Part shown: positions 34,409 through 46,370 of the stretch, piece by piece
Layout: each line of letters begins with the position of its first letter
Position numbering within the stretch: the first letter of the stretch is position 1
Assembly: GCA_029582265.1 (NCBI GenBank)
Contig: CM055823.1
Coordinates: 16,551,019-16,615,018, forward strand
Reading direction: 5' to 3'
DNA from: Zoroaster sp. YZ-2022
Taxonomy: Eukaryota; Echinodermata; Asteroidea; Forcipulatida; Zoroasteridae
Length of the DNA stretch: 64,000 bases
The notes under the pieces: model-generated
Told to the model about the DNA's origin: nothing
The model's database searches: none
The model's input: the letters and a program-made list of their open reading frames with translations, nothing else
Made by a program: the position numbers and the translations under genes

Positions 34409-35113
34409 TGTAACGCAATGCAGTATCGATTAGAGTGTATTCGAATATTTAGGTTGCTGGATTAGGACGGTAACCCTGGCTAGTGTCTAGCCGTCATTTA
34501 CTATATATATGTGACAGTTGTTGGAGGGTGCCAGTCTAGAGCAGTGTTCTATAAAACCACGGAGCGGGCGTGTTTCGCTCTCTTTTCCCTGTTTGCAGCA
34601 AGTCGGGTGCAGACGTATATTTCTAGCTGGTGATTAAAGGGTGTTGAATCAAGTCTAGGAAAGAGCCTCATACTTTGTGTGAGTTTAATAATTTGCATCC
34701 CTGCCAGTCTAATAAATCACATAGCTGTGTCAATTCTTTGTAAATCATTTAAATCACGGTAATATAATTCAGTACAATTCATTGTAATCAATTATCAACA
34801 TTAAGCCAAGAAGATTATGTGACGTAGGCGACGCGCCTTGAGTTAATGGGGCGCATGTTCTGGTAGAATAAATAACCACAGAGTTGGCTTTCAATATAAC
34901 TCTTTTCGTCTCCGTCATTGTCTGTGCTCTTCCCCCTCCCCTGAGGGTGTGTTGTGTTTTAAGTTAGAGAGGGAATAAGAACCTGGTGGTGCGCTGCGGG
35001 CCTGGCGGTAAACTGCCGCCCAAACGGATCGTCGTCACCGGCCTACCAAGCTGCCGCTCGCTGACGTTGGCTGAGACCGACCCGGGTCGCAGACAGAGGA
35101 CAAAACCGTCACA
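34409..35113 (+). repeat. 3' LTR (705 bp)
   Basis: Same length as the 5' LTR and, reading both, I find no mismatch. A TATA box is at 34550-34556 and aataaa at 34711-34716. Identical LTRs imply a recent insertion. Confidence 0.95.
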
Positions 35114-35117
35114 ATAT

Positions 35118-36718
35118 GAACACATCAGCATGTACATGAAGACACACATAAAGTTGTATTCATTGATGAAAATGAATCAATTCTAACAAACAACAAATGC
35201 AACCAGAAGCATGTGTGTGCATGTCTTAGATCCGAGTAGTCATGTGATGATGTGATTATGAAAATTGTTCACCTTCCCTTGAAGAATGTTCGTTTAATAA
35301 TACCACTTTTCCTCAACATTATACATTCATATTTTGTTAAAACGAAGTGTTTTGGGCAATTTTCCTACAGGAAATTATCATCCATTATCTTCCATATTTG
35401 TAATTAGTTTTTATCCTAACACTTGAGGCAGACCAAACAATTTACATAACCCTAACCCTGCTAAACTGTAGTAAACTGTCAAAATTAATCATATTTGATT
35501 ACCTTTACAGGCCTCCCAGTGCATCGTACACCAAATATATAATTTTTTAAAAAGGTAAAAGTAAAATATAGGTTATTATAGGTTTACTAAATGCCAAAAT
35601 ATAGGTTTTTATAGGTTATTTCCCGTGATTATGCAGTGTTAATTAACAAGTTTTTGGTAAATTGCCTTACCTACAACAAATTAAAGTACATTTTCTTTTT
35701 AACACGATCCTTTAACACTTAATGTTACATGTACATGTATTCAATCAGATTTACATCATGGATTGAACTGCTTTCTCATTTTCTTTGTATAGGCTTCTCA
35801 TAACCAGCAATGATCTCTCACATTGAAAAACATTATAATATTACATTATGCATTGAAATAATGTTAAGTTCATGATATGTGTAATGTACAGTACAAGGTA
35901 CAAAGCAGTATGCTACTAGAAAGAAGCTAAAAGACTGGAAACGCTACGGTGCATACATGATTTTGCCTTGACAAAATACATGTATATGCAAGTCCCCTCA
36001 GTTTACATCATTGGGGATTGTAATCGATGAAGTGATTGATTTATACTCACATGTAATTCTTCTTGCACTCTTCCATCAAAATCAGTGTTACTGCAGTATG
36101 ATGTCCAGCATGTATGTGCATGTTGTGGACTGTCTGAGATACTGTACAACACTAGAAACTATGTAAGATGCCTGGATCTGAAACACTTAAGAAAATCTAT
36201 AGAGCGGTACACATGTTACAGTTTGGCTACAGTTTTGGCTTCATCTCGATCTTTACAATGTGTTGCAGGAGATTAAAAAATATAACTGCAAGATGATAAA
36301 ATACTTTTTTGAAATTGCTTAAAGGAAAATCAACAACATATACTTGGTGTTAAGTTGGTACAGTTATCAATCAATCAAGTGCTTACATTTAGGAGAATTC
36401 ACAAAAAGTGTTGTGTTCCAATGTTGCACCTTCTCTTTCTCAAGGAAATTCTCTAAAAGGGAAAACACTAACATTTTTAAATTCCTGGTAATTTTCATTG
36501 AGGAAAATACAAATACCATTTTGTACAAAATGACATCAAAAATTAAGATAAACTAATTATTTCATGTGCTTTGGAACAACTGTTCAAATCACTTGTTGAT
36601 TCATTTTGACTTAACTGAAACAAATAAATTTGGTGCAAATACCTGATACAGTTCCAGTAGAACTTAAAAAGAGCATTATTGATAAGTATAGGATATCCAA
36701 TGAAAGAAATATAATTAC
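35118..36718. other. Non-coding stretch in unit 1
   Basis: The first part pairs loosely with 48886-49200; much of 35200-36450 has no match in unit 2 and may be a deletion there. AT-rich, with repeated taggttttata-type words near 35570-35620. No gene is recognised. Confidence 0.5.
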
Positions 36719-36816
36719 CATTATTGTCTGCCTTTCTGAGTGAATCTAGCATATTAAGAATCCATCTTATCCGCAATGTGTTTTCTTGAGAATTTCTGAC
36801 AACAGTCAACATCGGC
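36719..36816 (-). CDS. Weak candidate exon on the minus strand
   Basis: Between acceptor ttgtctttag and donor gtaattat the minus strand is open and ends ILNMLDSLRKADNNG. In unit 2 (about 49498-49560) the ILNMLDSLRKAGNNG part is kept, while the upstream half differs and its frame is disrupted. Function not recognised. Confidence 0.25.
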
Positions 36817-37705
36817 CTAAAGACAAGAAATTCAGAAATAATGTAGAACATTAATCAATTGAAAAGCAATGAGTATCAAAATAATAGTTGGCTCTGATGA
36901 CCCAGCTGATGATGATGAGGTCCAAGAGTTTTATTGTGCATGCATATATTGTGCAGACAAATGGCACATCATTTTGACAACTAGAGCTGCTTGGTACACC
37001 CGTACATCATAACATGGATGAATAGATTAAATGTCATCTAAACCTAGCTTTAAACTATGGTCAGAAGCTTCAATAATTTCTATTTCCTCATGTTCATGAA
37101 AAGCATTATTGCATGCTCAGATTCAAGCTCTGCCAGCCTCAAGTTGGGTTAAGATCGACCCAATGCTGAGATAAAGAGTACCTAACTATAAACGCCAACC
37201 CCATGTGTATATAGTCTGTGAATGTTTTTTATTTCAAACTTACCACTCTGGTCAATGGGGTACCCGGTTCCTGATGCTTGATAATTAGTTTGTACTGAAT
37301 ACCGATTGTGGATGCTTTGCAGATGGGCGATAGAATTTGATGGTCTGTGAAATAATAATAATAGTATATAAATATTAGGTGCCTCATCAGGGTCACATGA
37401 ATAGAATTATATCACATTAGGTAACATCTGAATTGTCCCATTTCACAAGGCAAAACCGAGTGATATGAGACAGTGATATAATTCTAACCATTTTTCAAAA
37501 TAAAGGCACTCAATTAATATTTGTTTTATATAACTCACACACAGATCATTGTCATTTGATTACACAATCACCAGTTCAGTCACCTTTATTTACTAATAAA
37601 GTCATTCTAAATGAGAACCAGAAATGTGTACATTGTGTACATATAACAAATTGTAACTTTTTATGTTTATTTGGTTATTTTAATATTTAATTTAGTTTGA
37701 TACAA

Positions 37706-37977
37706 TATGAATAACTTTACCCTGAAAATGCCCTGAAAATCCATTTTGCCGTCAAGTAATAGTTCACCATGATTTCACAGCAATTTCACGGCAAATTCAC
37801 GGGGATCTAAGCTGCCCCAAAACTGCCACAAGAAGTTTGTGTCGTTTTCACTGTGAAGAAATTCCAAGAGTATTTCATGGCGTTTTCATGGTGTTGTGTC
37901 GTCATAAAATTGCTGTGAACTATTTATTTCATGGTAAAACAGATTTTCAGGGCATTTTGAGGGTAAAGTTATTCATA
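37706..37977. mobile_element. 272-bp TIR element (MITE), unit 1 only
   Basis: About 35-bp inverted ends (tatgaataactttaccct ... agggtaaagttattcata) with one mismatch. If TA is taken as the target duplication, the ends are tgaataac and gttattca, which fits Tc1/mariner-type MITEs. The equivalent place in unit 2 (near 51010) lacks it. The interior is rich in short repeated aatttcacgg / ttttcatgg words. Confidence 0.65.
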
Positions 37978-38227
37978 GTGTTATCTTTTACTATTTTTTC
38001 ATAAGAAGCAATTATTTGCCCTTTACAAATTTCTCATTACATTAACATAATTATTTTGAGTTCCTAACCAATGTAGATCCCCCTGTACAAATGCTGAATT
38101 TGAAAGGCTTCACTGCAGCTCACTCAGCTATAGTAGTATATATGTGTATGATGAGCATGCAGTAATTTCCCTTAATACCAAAACTGACCAGTTTTTTTTC
38201 ACTATTAGTATCATGTGATAAACTTAC

Positions 38228-38281
38228 CGAGTGCTTCGTACGTTTTGCTGATTCAGTTCTTTGGACTTGAGAATCTTCTTC
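38228..38281 (-). pseudogene. 54-nt exon with lost acceptor (unit 1)
   Basis: Matches the 54-nt exon at 51262-51315 (donor gtaagt kept). Its acceptor reads ggttg instead of ggtag, so it should not splice. A second partial duplicate of the exon lies near 38320-38340. Confidence 0.35.
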
Positions 38282-38489
38282 CAACCAAAACAAATATAGT
38301 AGTATACAGTGTATGATGAGCATCTTGAGAATCTTCTTCCTACCAAAACAAATAATAAAATAACACAAACGTACACAATTAATTAAATTGTAATTTGCAC
38401 TATTAATTGACATGCTACTCGACCTTGTCCAAAATGCCTACATGCAATTTGCAACAAATAATTCTGTGAATTTTCATAAATTATGAGCC

Positions 38490-39016
38490 AGGGACAATAT
38501 CATCACGATCAACAGGGCATGGAATCGGAGTGCTAGTTTTAGATTAACTCAATGACTGAAAATAATACCCCACTTCATAAGGTCCTATTACTGTTAGGGC
38601 TGTGTTGAATAATCAAATATTCAATCAATGGTTCAAATATCCGGTTGGTTTTTCCGGTTCAAACATTTGAAGAAAAAAAAATAACTTTTTGTTGATTTTT
38701 TTTTATTGGCGCTTCCATCATTAACACCCCCCCTCCCAATAATCCTTTTGTGTACATTTGGTCAACACCTATAGCAAGTCCATCCTAATCCAGGTGACAT
38801 TATGTTTAGTACATTTTTTGACCTCACTATATCAGACGTGCTCATTTTATCATGTGGCGCAATTTACAATCAACGGCTTTTGAATATCGAATATTCGACT
38901 GAAATCAAAATCCGAATATCAGGTTACCAAATTATTTGAAAACACACAACCCTAATTACTGTTGCTGCTGCATAAATGAGCCAGAAAGTCTGTTCTGATC
39001 GTGATATAGTGTGCCT
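38490..39016. mobile_element. TTAA-family MITE with nested hAT (unit 1)
   Basis: The left end agggacaatatcatcacgat and right end gatcgtgatatagtgtgcct, followed by TTAA (39017-39020), match the family at 12398-13882. A 360-bp hAT MITE sits inside. The same arrangement in unit 2 (51480-53854) shows that both insertions predate the tandem duplication. Confidence 0.6.
38595..38954. mobile_element. 360-bp hAT MITE
   Basis: TIRs tagggctgtgt and acacaaccct(a) are flanked by the 8-bp duplication attactgt (38587-38594 and 38955-38962). The interior contains aatattcgaat / gaatatcgaatattcgac subterminal motifs. TAGGG-type ends and 8-bp duplications are hAT hallmarks. Its paralogue is at 51595-51947. 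Confidence 0.75.
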
Positions 39017-39080
39017 TTAATGTATGACAAGGGCATTTAAGGCATGATTAATTTTGGATGAGCCAAAACAAATTCTTTAC

Positions 39081-39152
39081 CTGGCATACAAATGATGTAC
39101 TTGTAAGAGGGTCCTCATCAGTGTGTATTCCTGATGTAGATGCTGCTGCAAC
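39081..39152 (-). CDS. 72-nt candidate exon (unit 1) of the minus-strand gene
   Basis: Acceptor (aatgttag) and donor (gtaaag) flank a phase-0, 24-codon open frame, VAAASTSGIHTDEDPLTSTS then FVCQ. The copy at 53919-53990 is identical in length and frame. It follows the 150-nt exon at 40230-40379 in transcription order with matching phase. Acidic/Ser/Thr linker; no domain recognised. Confidence 0.4.
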
Positions 39153-40229
39153 CTAACATTAAGAAATCAAAGATAGATGACACATTATTAAGTAAAAGAA
39201 TGCCTTCAATGAGGATTTCATTTTGAAAATGAAATTGATGTGGGCGGTAATGACCAAGCAACAAACTGTAATTCCCTTATTAAATGAGCTTACATGGCAA
39301 GAAACAAACACAGTCTCTGCGGTCTTAAATCACATTAAAGTTGACATACTTTTGACACAGCTATACTTGCATCAATCTATATCTGCAAGAACGCATACAA
39401 AAAAAATTATTTGAAGACCTTTCTGGAGTTCCTTGTAAACAATGTATGGTAGCATTCATGCTAAACTTGAAAGGCTGCACTGCAGTCATCATTCAGCATG
39501 CAGTAATTTTCCTTAATACCAAACTAGACTGCAGTCGCTGCGCTTTTAAACTTACTGAGTACTTCATACGTTTTGCTGATTCAGTTCTTTGGACCAAAAC
39601 AAAGAAATTATCAATGTTCCAATGAAAACAAAAATTAACATCTTTAATATTTTTTTGGATTTATTGTAACGTTGAATTTCTGTCTCTGGAGGAACATTAA
39701 TAATTGTTGTTGTTTGAGATTGCCAATACAGTGTAGGGGCTTTAATTGAGACGTGGCATCACAAAATTAGCTAAAAATCTTAAAACTTTGATTTTTGATT
39801 CCACTGAACAGAGCAGAAAGACTGCTTTCAAATTGTGTATAGACACTATTCTAATATTTGTCATTTACAATTGACATACATGTAATTAGTGCTAATTTAA
39901 TATTAATTAACATAATTTTGTCTTCACTGGCAAATTATACAGTTTTATCTGGTGTTTATTGACATCAAATATTCAGTGTTATTTCAACTACTCTGATTAG
40001 AGTTAATTAATTGTTAATAACAATAAATGAAAATTATTTCTTGAAACCGTGTTCAAAAAGCAATCTTTCAAACAAATAGAAGGCCATCATTCTTTGTTTA
40101 AAAATACAAAGTTCATTTAAAAAGACCAAAAATATCAAGTTTAAAACAAAAAAATTCACACATTGTCCATAATGCCTTTTGTTCTTAAATATGTAAATCT
40201 GTATTGTTGATAGTTTATATCCAACGTAC

Positions 40230-40379
40230 CTTACACAGAACTGATGAAAGCATGTTGCATGCCCTTATTTTTTCTCTGTTTTCCTGTGCAGCTACATAGT
40301 AGGCATTCTGAGTTTCTGTCTTATGAGACATTAGTTGGGTAACTTGATGAGCCTCTCTCTGGCTTAGAGTGTCAACAGC
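40230..40379 (-). CDS. Candidate exon, recombinase-like C-terminal part (copy B2)
   Basis: Acceptor gtttcag and donor aag|gtacgt bracket 150 nt (50 codons, phase 0), AVDTLSQREAHQVTQLMSHK and on to TETQNAYYVAAQENREK and MLSSVLCK. The H and YY positions fit the C-terminal catalytic box of phage-integrase-like proteins (inference). Compared with 5502-5651 the distal donor is intact here, while the proximal one is changed from gtaagg to ataagg. Confidence 0.45.
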
Positions 40380-41544
40380 CTGAAACAAATCATTTTTGAT
40401 CATCATTTTTGGAAGGCTTGCAACTGCAATGATCACCAGAACAAATATTAATTTGGCAGATATGGCAACTACAGAATCAATCCCCTCATCAGATTTGATG
40501 GAAAGAAATGTTTTACACCTGTAAACAAATCAATTTATTACATATTTTAACTTGGGAACAGAACACAGCAATCGCTCTGTTGAGTGGAACTGATCCACCC
40601 ATTCTGCAGTGTGCATTTACATGATCCAACTTATTGAAAGAAGCAATTCTCACCATATTATAATTAAAAGGGAGTGTATATACACCAATGGTTAATAAAT
40701 GAATGTGAATACATCCATATACTTATAGAATCAAGAGATGTATAGAAGCCAAACTGTAGAAAATATGTTCACATTTGTTTGTATTTGTTAAAATGTGGAA
40801 ATGTTTCAATGTCCAATGATCCATTTAAAATTTGAGTGTTTCATTCATACATTTCACACTGTCAAGTGGAATAACTTCTCAGGGTGTTCAGTATTTCAGT
40901 ACCATTAACATAATACGTTACAAGTATAATTTACTCAGTTACTCCCTGAAATAATTAGGACAAAAAATTTCCATTTCATTCCCGCTCTCAAAATATTCCG
41001 GATAACATCATACACTGACATCCTGCAACTTGAATTTGTATGTATAAAAGTATGTTGGATATTGCAATGGTAATGAAATGATGTATCCAAACCCCTTTTA
41101 TGCTTAAACCAGTTAGAGTTAGTGTAATGCTTTCATGAGGATGCTTAAACATACTCATATAATAAATTTTCTTTATGAGGAAGTTTGCATTGTTCGTTTC
41201 AAACTAATTCACAAATCGTCACAGCACATCATGCACACTTATTAATTAGAGCTAAATAAAGAACAACGAATTTATATTTTTGTTTTATATTTCGATTCAC
41301 TCAAATGTTGTCTGTCGAGATTCATTTGTAAATTTAGTTTTCTAATGAGTGAACCTCGGGCAAGACAAATGTTCAACTTTGATACCATGACAACGTTTCA
41401 CAAAGTATGATTTCAGGAAAATCTGAGAACATTGATGAATATATACCGATGTAGGCTATCTACTTTAACAAGTTGTTTTTAACCCTACTTTATAATGACT
41501 TTATTTTCTATATTGGCCTAATGAGCTGCAGGCGGAAATACTTT

Positions 41545-41733
41545 TCATATTTTTTTACCGATCACTAGTACTGTCAGGGTCAAGACCAGAATTACCAGCA
41601 TACGTTTCATTTTGAAGCTGTGGGAGGAGTAGCGTTCAAGATTCAGAGTAGCTTCTTCAAGATGGTCTACTTTGGAGGAAAGCTGTTGATACAACGGGAT
41701 CCGACCTCTTTTTCTCTTTTTTTTTTGCGTCAT
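41545..41733 (-). other. Paralogue of the small frame at 18001-18189
   Basis: ATG-started frame beginning MTQKKKRKRGRIPLYQQL and continuing SSKVDHLEEATLNLERYSSH, then a donor-like gtaatt. Conservation of the central part suggests a once-coding exon, but no family is recognised. Confidence 0.25.
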
Positions 41734-42249
41734 TTCAATGCGTTATAAATCTGAGATCAGCAGATTTGAAGTTGTATTGTAGATTCTCCTATGTTTTTTT
41801 AATTTTTTAATTTTTTAATTTTTATTTTTTATTTTGTATTCTGGAGCACCGATCTGATGACGTATGCGATGACACTTCATGGTTACATATTGTCACATTA
41901 TGCCACACTTTTAAATAGAGGACTGTACTCCAAGGTTGTTGGTTCTTAATTTTGATGCACTCAAGTGTTGTGTATTGAAAATCATTTCTCACTTTGTGAG
42001 TAGTTCTTTAACGACATACCGTAACAACTAATGAAATGTGATTATTCTCACGGAAAGACTTATGCAACATTGAATAACCACAGTGAAATCAGAAGTAATA
42101 TTGACAATAATTAGAAAGAAATTGATGGTGTCACTGTTAACTTAATTTCATTGTATGCGCCAAATGGTGCTTCTATGTGGAAGCAATTTTTTTGTTGAAT
42201 TTGAGAACTCCCTTTTGGATAACCTATCCTAAATATAATTACATTATTG

Positions 42250-43777
42250 TAAGCACCGTCGATATCAAAATTTTCAATAATCGATATATCGGAAATCCAA
42301 TGTCGAGTATATTCGATATATCGATTATCACATGTAAAAGTTAAAGACCATAAATAAATTCAAAAAAAAAATCTTATTTAACGGAAATGGAAACTGCATC
42401 CAATATGACAAACTATGCCTTCACAACCGGCAGTCCCGGACATCACAGGGGAGCATCACTAGCAACAGTATTTCTAGCTAGGCAACCAAGTTGGAATGTG
42501 ACATGCACCTGTGGCTCAATCACTGCAGTTGCGGTGGAAGAAACGTCATATTCATGAAAGCATTAATGGTCCGTGATGAAAGCAACCAATGGCGTATTTA
42601 TTTGGGAACCGGCTCATTTCATTGGTTGAGATATCATCGCTATTCTTCGGCAAAGAACACTCTATTTTAATACCGGCGGCACGTCCTCAAAGTCCGGTGG
42701 CCTTTAGCTGAACCAAAAATAGATACTTTGTAACAAACAAGAGATGCATTGTATCCATTTGAACAATGCGGCTATCAATCATTCTCTGGAAAGGCTTTTT
42801 CGGAGCTGAGATTTTATTTGGGCATTTCTTTTTTCAAAGACCGGGGAAAATTTTACACGAAAAATGAGGGAAACTGAAATGACATGAAATTTCACCCACG
42901 TTTTGTGTACATGCACATGGATATCCGATTCATGGCATCCTTTCATCGGCGGATTTAGTGGGGGAGGTCACGGAGGTGGGTCTTACCTATCCACTGGCAT
43001 GTTGTTGCTCGGCATCTGTGACAACAGTGCACATACAAGGACCGCTGATGGGGTGGGGGAATACACCGGGAAGTTATTCCCACCGGCGAGATAATTAATG
43101 TAACAAAATATTAGACACAATGGAACTTCGTCAAACAACAAAAGATAAAAACAAACTCAATTCTCACGCCTTTCTCCAAGCGTATTTTGAATTGCTCATG
43201 TTTTTATTTTAATCAATTACAGCGCCGGGCGTTACTAGCGAGAACATGTGGGAAAATATCAGACAAAGGAACTTTTTCAAACCACAAAAAATAAACAAAT
43301 CAATTCTGACGCCTTTCTCCAGAACAAATTGCTCATCATCTTTATTATTTTCATCAATTACAGCGCTGGGCATTACCGGCGAGAGAATGTCGGAAAATAT
43401 ATAAGGGACAACTGAACTTTCTCCAAGCCAAAAAAGGGCAGCTTCTTTTGAGGTTCTGCATTATACGGGAGATCACGAATTCCAGCAAACGCAGAGCACA
43501 AAGCGTCGCCGCTCGGCATTTGCGCGATGTTTTTATTCTCACTCACACAATTTGCGGCCGATTTTTATTCCATTATGCAGCAAACGTTAAACACCAAGTA
43601 AAAGCACAAACGGGAGATTTATTTTGACGATAATCTGACGCATTTTGATATTTTCGATATCATTCCTCAATATAGAAATTTTCGATATTTCGATATGATT
43701 AAAAAATTGCTATCGGCGATATCGATATCAAAACAATATCGAATAATCGAGTAATATCGATATATCGACGGTGCTTA
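42250..43777. mobile_element. 1528-bp hAT-like non-autonomous element
   Basis: TIRs taagcaccgtcgatat and its complement at the right end are flanked by the 8-bp duplication cattattg (42242-42249 and 43778-43785). Unit 1 has the empty site near 18712. Both ends carry clusters of cgatatatcg, and the right half has imperfect tandem repeats of roughly 145 bp (gacgcctttctcca units near 43170, 43310). No transposase frame is seen. Confidence 0.75.
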
Positions 43778-44659
43778 CATTATTGGAGGTAATCATAACT
43801 GTCAGTTAGATTCAAGAAATGTGTATAATCAAAGCAAAACTTCTCTTTGTAAAATTATTCAGGAAAATGAACTCATTGATACTTGGCGATATATAGAGAA
43901 TAAACCAAGATAGACATTTTACCACAAAGTAATTAAAAGACCGAGTCAATTGATTATGTTCTAATAACAACTAAAAGAAATTTCTGTTGATTCTTCCGGT
44001 CTGTCAGATCACAGTACAGTAATTGTCCGTTTTGATTATCAAACCATTCCCACAGGAAAGGGAAGATGGATTTGTAATAATGAACTTCATAAAGACGACA
44101 AATGTAAAACTTGAGTTGAATAGTTTTGGAAATTTTGGATTACCCCAAAAAGACTGTTATGACTGTTATTTGTTTGCTGGGATATTGGAAAAAAAATAGT
44201 CTAAAAAATTATTAAATATTATGAAGGCGAGAAAAGATACAAAGAAAAACAGGAATAAGAAGGGTACGACTATGTTATTAGTAATCCTTCAAACAATACA
44301 ATAACTGAACTAGAATTAAAGGAGAAAAATATTAAACTTTACGAAACTCACAAATGGGACAGAGCTACACTCAGATTGCATACATAATGTGGGCAGAGAA
44401 AAACTGAGTAAATATACTTTTTTTCTGCCAAAAAGCATAAACGGAAAAACAATGTTGAATAAATGTGGGTACAAGGAGAGCAGGAGTTTATGACTGAAAG
44501 AAGAAAATAAGGATGAGTGAAAATGAAAAAAAAAGTCAGACAGGGAGACATTCCCTTCCTCTAAGTTGAAACCACGGGGGCGCATGGTGTGGATACGCCA
44601 GATGCACATCTTTTCTCTGCTGAGACGGATTTTTAACCCTTCTTTGTTTTCCATCTTAG

Positions 44660-44731
44660 GGATCTGTATGACAACAAAATCAGTGAAATTGAACCCGGAA
44701 CATTTGATGGTCTACAAAATCTGCAAGAATT
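44660..44731 (+). CDS. 72-nt leucine-rich-repeat exon (unit 2)
   Basis: Acceptor ttccatcttag and donor gtaagt bracket 72 nt reading DLYDNKISEIEPGTFDGLQN and then LQEL, a 24-residue LRR. It differs from the unit 1 exon mainly in the first and last residues, where LRR consensus allows change (SLSG to DLYD, RSL to QEL). Nearly all nucleotide differences alter amino acids while the frame stays open, which may hint at selection, though the sample is tiny. Confidence 0.6.
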
Positions 44732-45499
44732 GTAAGTATTTATGTCATTAATTTCAATCACGCAGCATTGTGCCACCGATTTCTGTTGACTGAAGTTACG
44801 TCTCACTACAAGCAAATTACTTGAAATGCGTAGTTTATGTTTGCCGATCGAAATATATGTCTGCTGTTTCGATTGAATATCGAAATGCAATTTCAACAAT
44901 ATTATTCATTTAGTTTTATTAAAAAAATACTTTGAAATTGAAACAAAGATAAAAGAAAACAGAGGCGAAAGAGGTGACTTAAAAAAATGGAGAACTATCA
45001 GTCTTCTCAATGTTCAAAAATCAACAATCAGAAAACCCAAGGCTTATAGTTGGGAGCATGGAAAGACAGAAAAACAGGAACAATCAAAAATTTTAAGTCT
45101 TGGCCTACATTTTGAAAATGAGATCAAGCCGGAAGACAATTGGGCAGAGAGAATAAACATAGTGAAGACTATTTTGAATAGAAATATTACTAAATTATTT
45201 AAGAAATGGATAAAGTCATCATGCAATTTTATTGTTCATCGAAACCAGACAAAATCAAAACGGACACTATAAGGGGATCTCCAGAATTAGGTGCAACTGG
45301 ATTAATCATCATCACATGCAAAATAGATGCGTTAACATTAAACTGTCTGCAAAAATATACCAAAACTCAAGGAAAATGGAAATATTTATTTGATTTTTGG
45401 ATCCAAATTATCAAAATCTCGGTTGTTTTGTCTTTAACCATTCTAAACTGATGGGAGCAAAAAAAAACAGTTTTTATTGACATTTAATTGAAGCTGGGT

Positions 45500-46370
45500 G
45501 GCCAAAGTATTATCTCCAGCATTTTACATGTGTTAAAATATTAATGAGCGAATAATTCGTACAAAAAAGGGCGAATTTGGTTTGTTTAAATATTGATTGT
45601 CTATTCGTTTGGGCCTTGTTTTTAAAGCATTCGTCAGTTAAAATCACACTGAGTGTTGAGTGGGAGTTTTTCTTACGAATATAATTTATAATGTTCCAGG
45701 TTTGTTTGATATTGGATTTAGCATCAGAAAACTTCTCTGCATAGTACCTTACTTTGACAACTTTGATCAGACCATTAAGTTTGTTACAGAATTTCTTGTA
45801 CTTCATTTTGTTGGCATTGTTTGGTTTGATCAGAAAGTTCTTATACAATTTGTTTTTGTGTTTGATGGATTGTATGATCGGCCATCTATGATTTTAATCT
45901 TCTATTATGACTGATATTTTGAACTGGGAAATGAGAATCATAAAGATGAGTAAACATAGTGATGAAGGTATTATAAGCAGTATCAGGGTTTTCACATGAG
46001 TACATTTCCCTCTAGTCAAGGTCCAATAAACAGTATTGTTGAAACTGAATAATATTTTCTTGGTTGATACAATCTGAAGGGTTGATACAATCTGAAGGGT
46101 TGATACAATCTGAAGGATTGATTGAGTGACTTTCTCTTTATTGACATGTGAATCATTTAATTGAATCATGAGAAAAATGGGTAGATGATCGGAAGCATCG
46201 CAAAACAAGATTTGGATGGTAAATCACAACTATTAGTAAGGATGCTATTTATTAACGTAGCTGTGGAGTCAATGATACGGGTAGGTTTGTGGATAGATGG
46301 TGAGAATGAGTTACTGAAAAGACAATCTACAAAATGGGAAGTCGGTAGTAGTCAATAAAGAAGGGTTTCA
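45500..46370 (-). mobile_element. Second LINE family relic, unit 2 copy
   Basis: Minus-strand frames carry CDASDHLPIF and the linker NKMKYKKFCNKLNGLIKVVK, as at 21420-22260. An 18-bp tandem triplication (46062-46115, ggttgatacaatctgaag) is specific to this copy. Confidence 0.6.

Larger units (their letters stand above)
26342..35113 (+). mobile_element. Full-length Ty3/gypsy LTR retrotransposon with a third ORF
   Basis: The element is 8772 bp, bounded by 705-bp LTRs that start TGTAACGC and end CCGTCACA, with a 4-bp target duplication (atat, 26338-26341 and 35114-35117). Order: LTR, primer site, gag, pol (protease, RT, RNase H, integrase) in the -1 frame, a third coding region with zinc-finger residues, LTR. 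The domain order RT-RNaseH-integrase defines Ty3/gypsy. Pol has a GPY/F-type tail and no chromodomain that I can see. Its GC content is clearly higher than the flanks. The same locus in the second tandem unit is empty (48882-48885). Clade not assigned. Confidence 0.95.
17603..41145. repeat. Tandem unit 1 (direct duplicate of 41146-55335)
   Basis: From aacatactcatataataaa onward the unit matches 41146 onward almost continuously to about 55335, in the same orientation; by eye the match is roughly 90 percent or better outside insertions. The junction between units is at 41145/41146, where block B2 is cut at gaggatgct and the unit start follows. Without the 8.8-kb retrotransposon the unit is about 14.8 kb. 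Confidence 0.8.
42070..45455 (+). mobile_element. L1/Tx1-like LINE relic, unit 2 copy
   Basis: Same organisation as 18450-21345: endonuclease pieces (CQLDSRNVYNQSKTSL, SGLSDHSTVIVRFDY), linker, LRR-bearing segment, then C-terminal RT pieces. It keeps part of the endonuclease lost in unit 1 (around 43800-43850). A hAT-like element interrupts the endonuclease. Confidence 0.65.
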
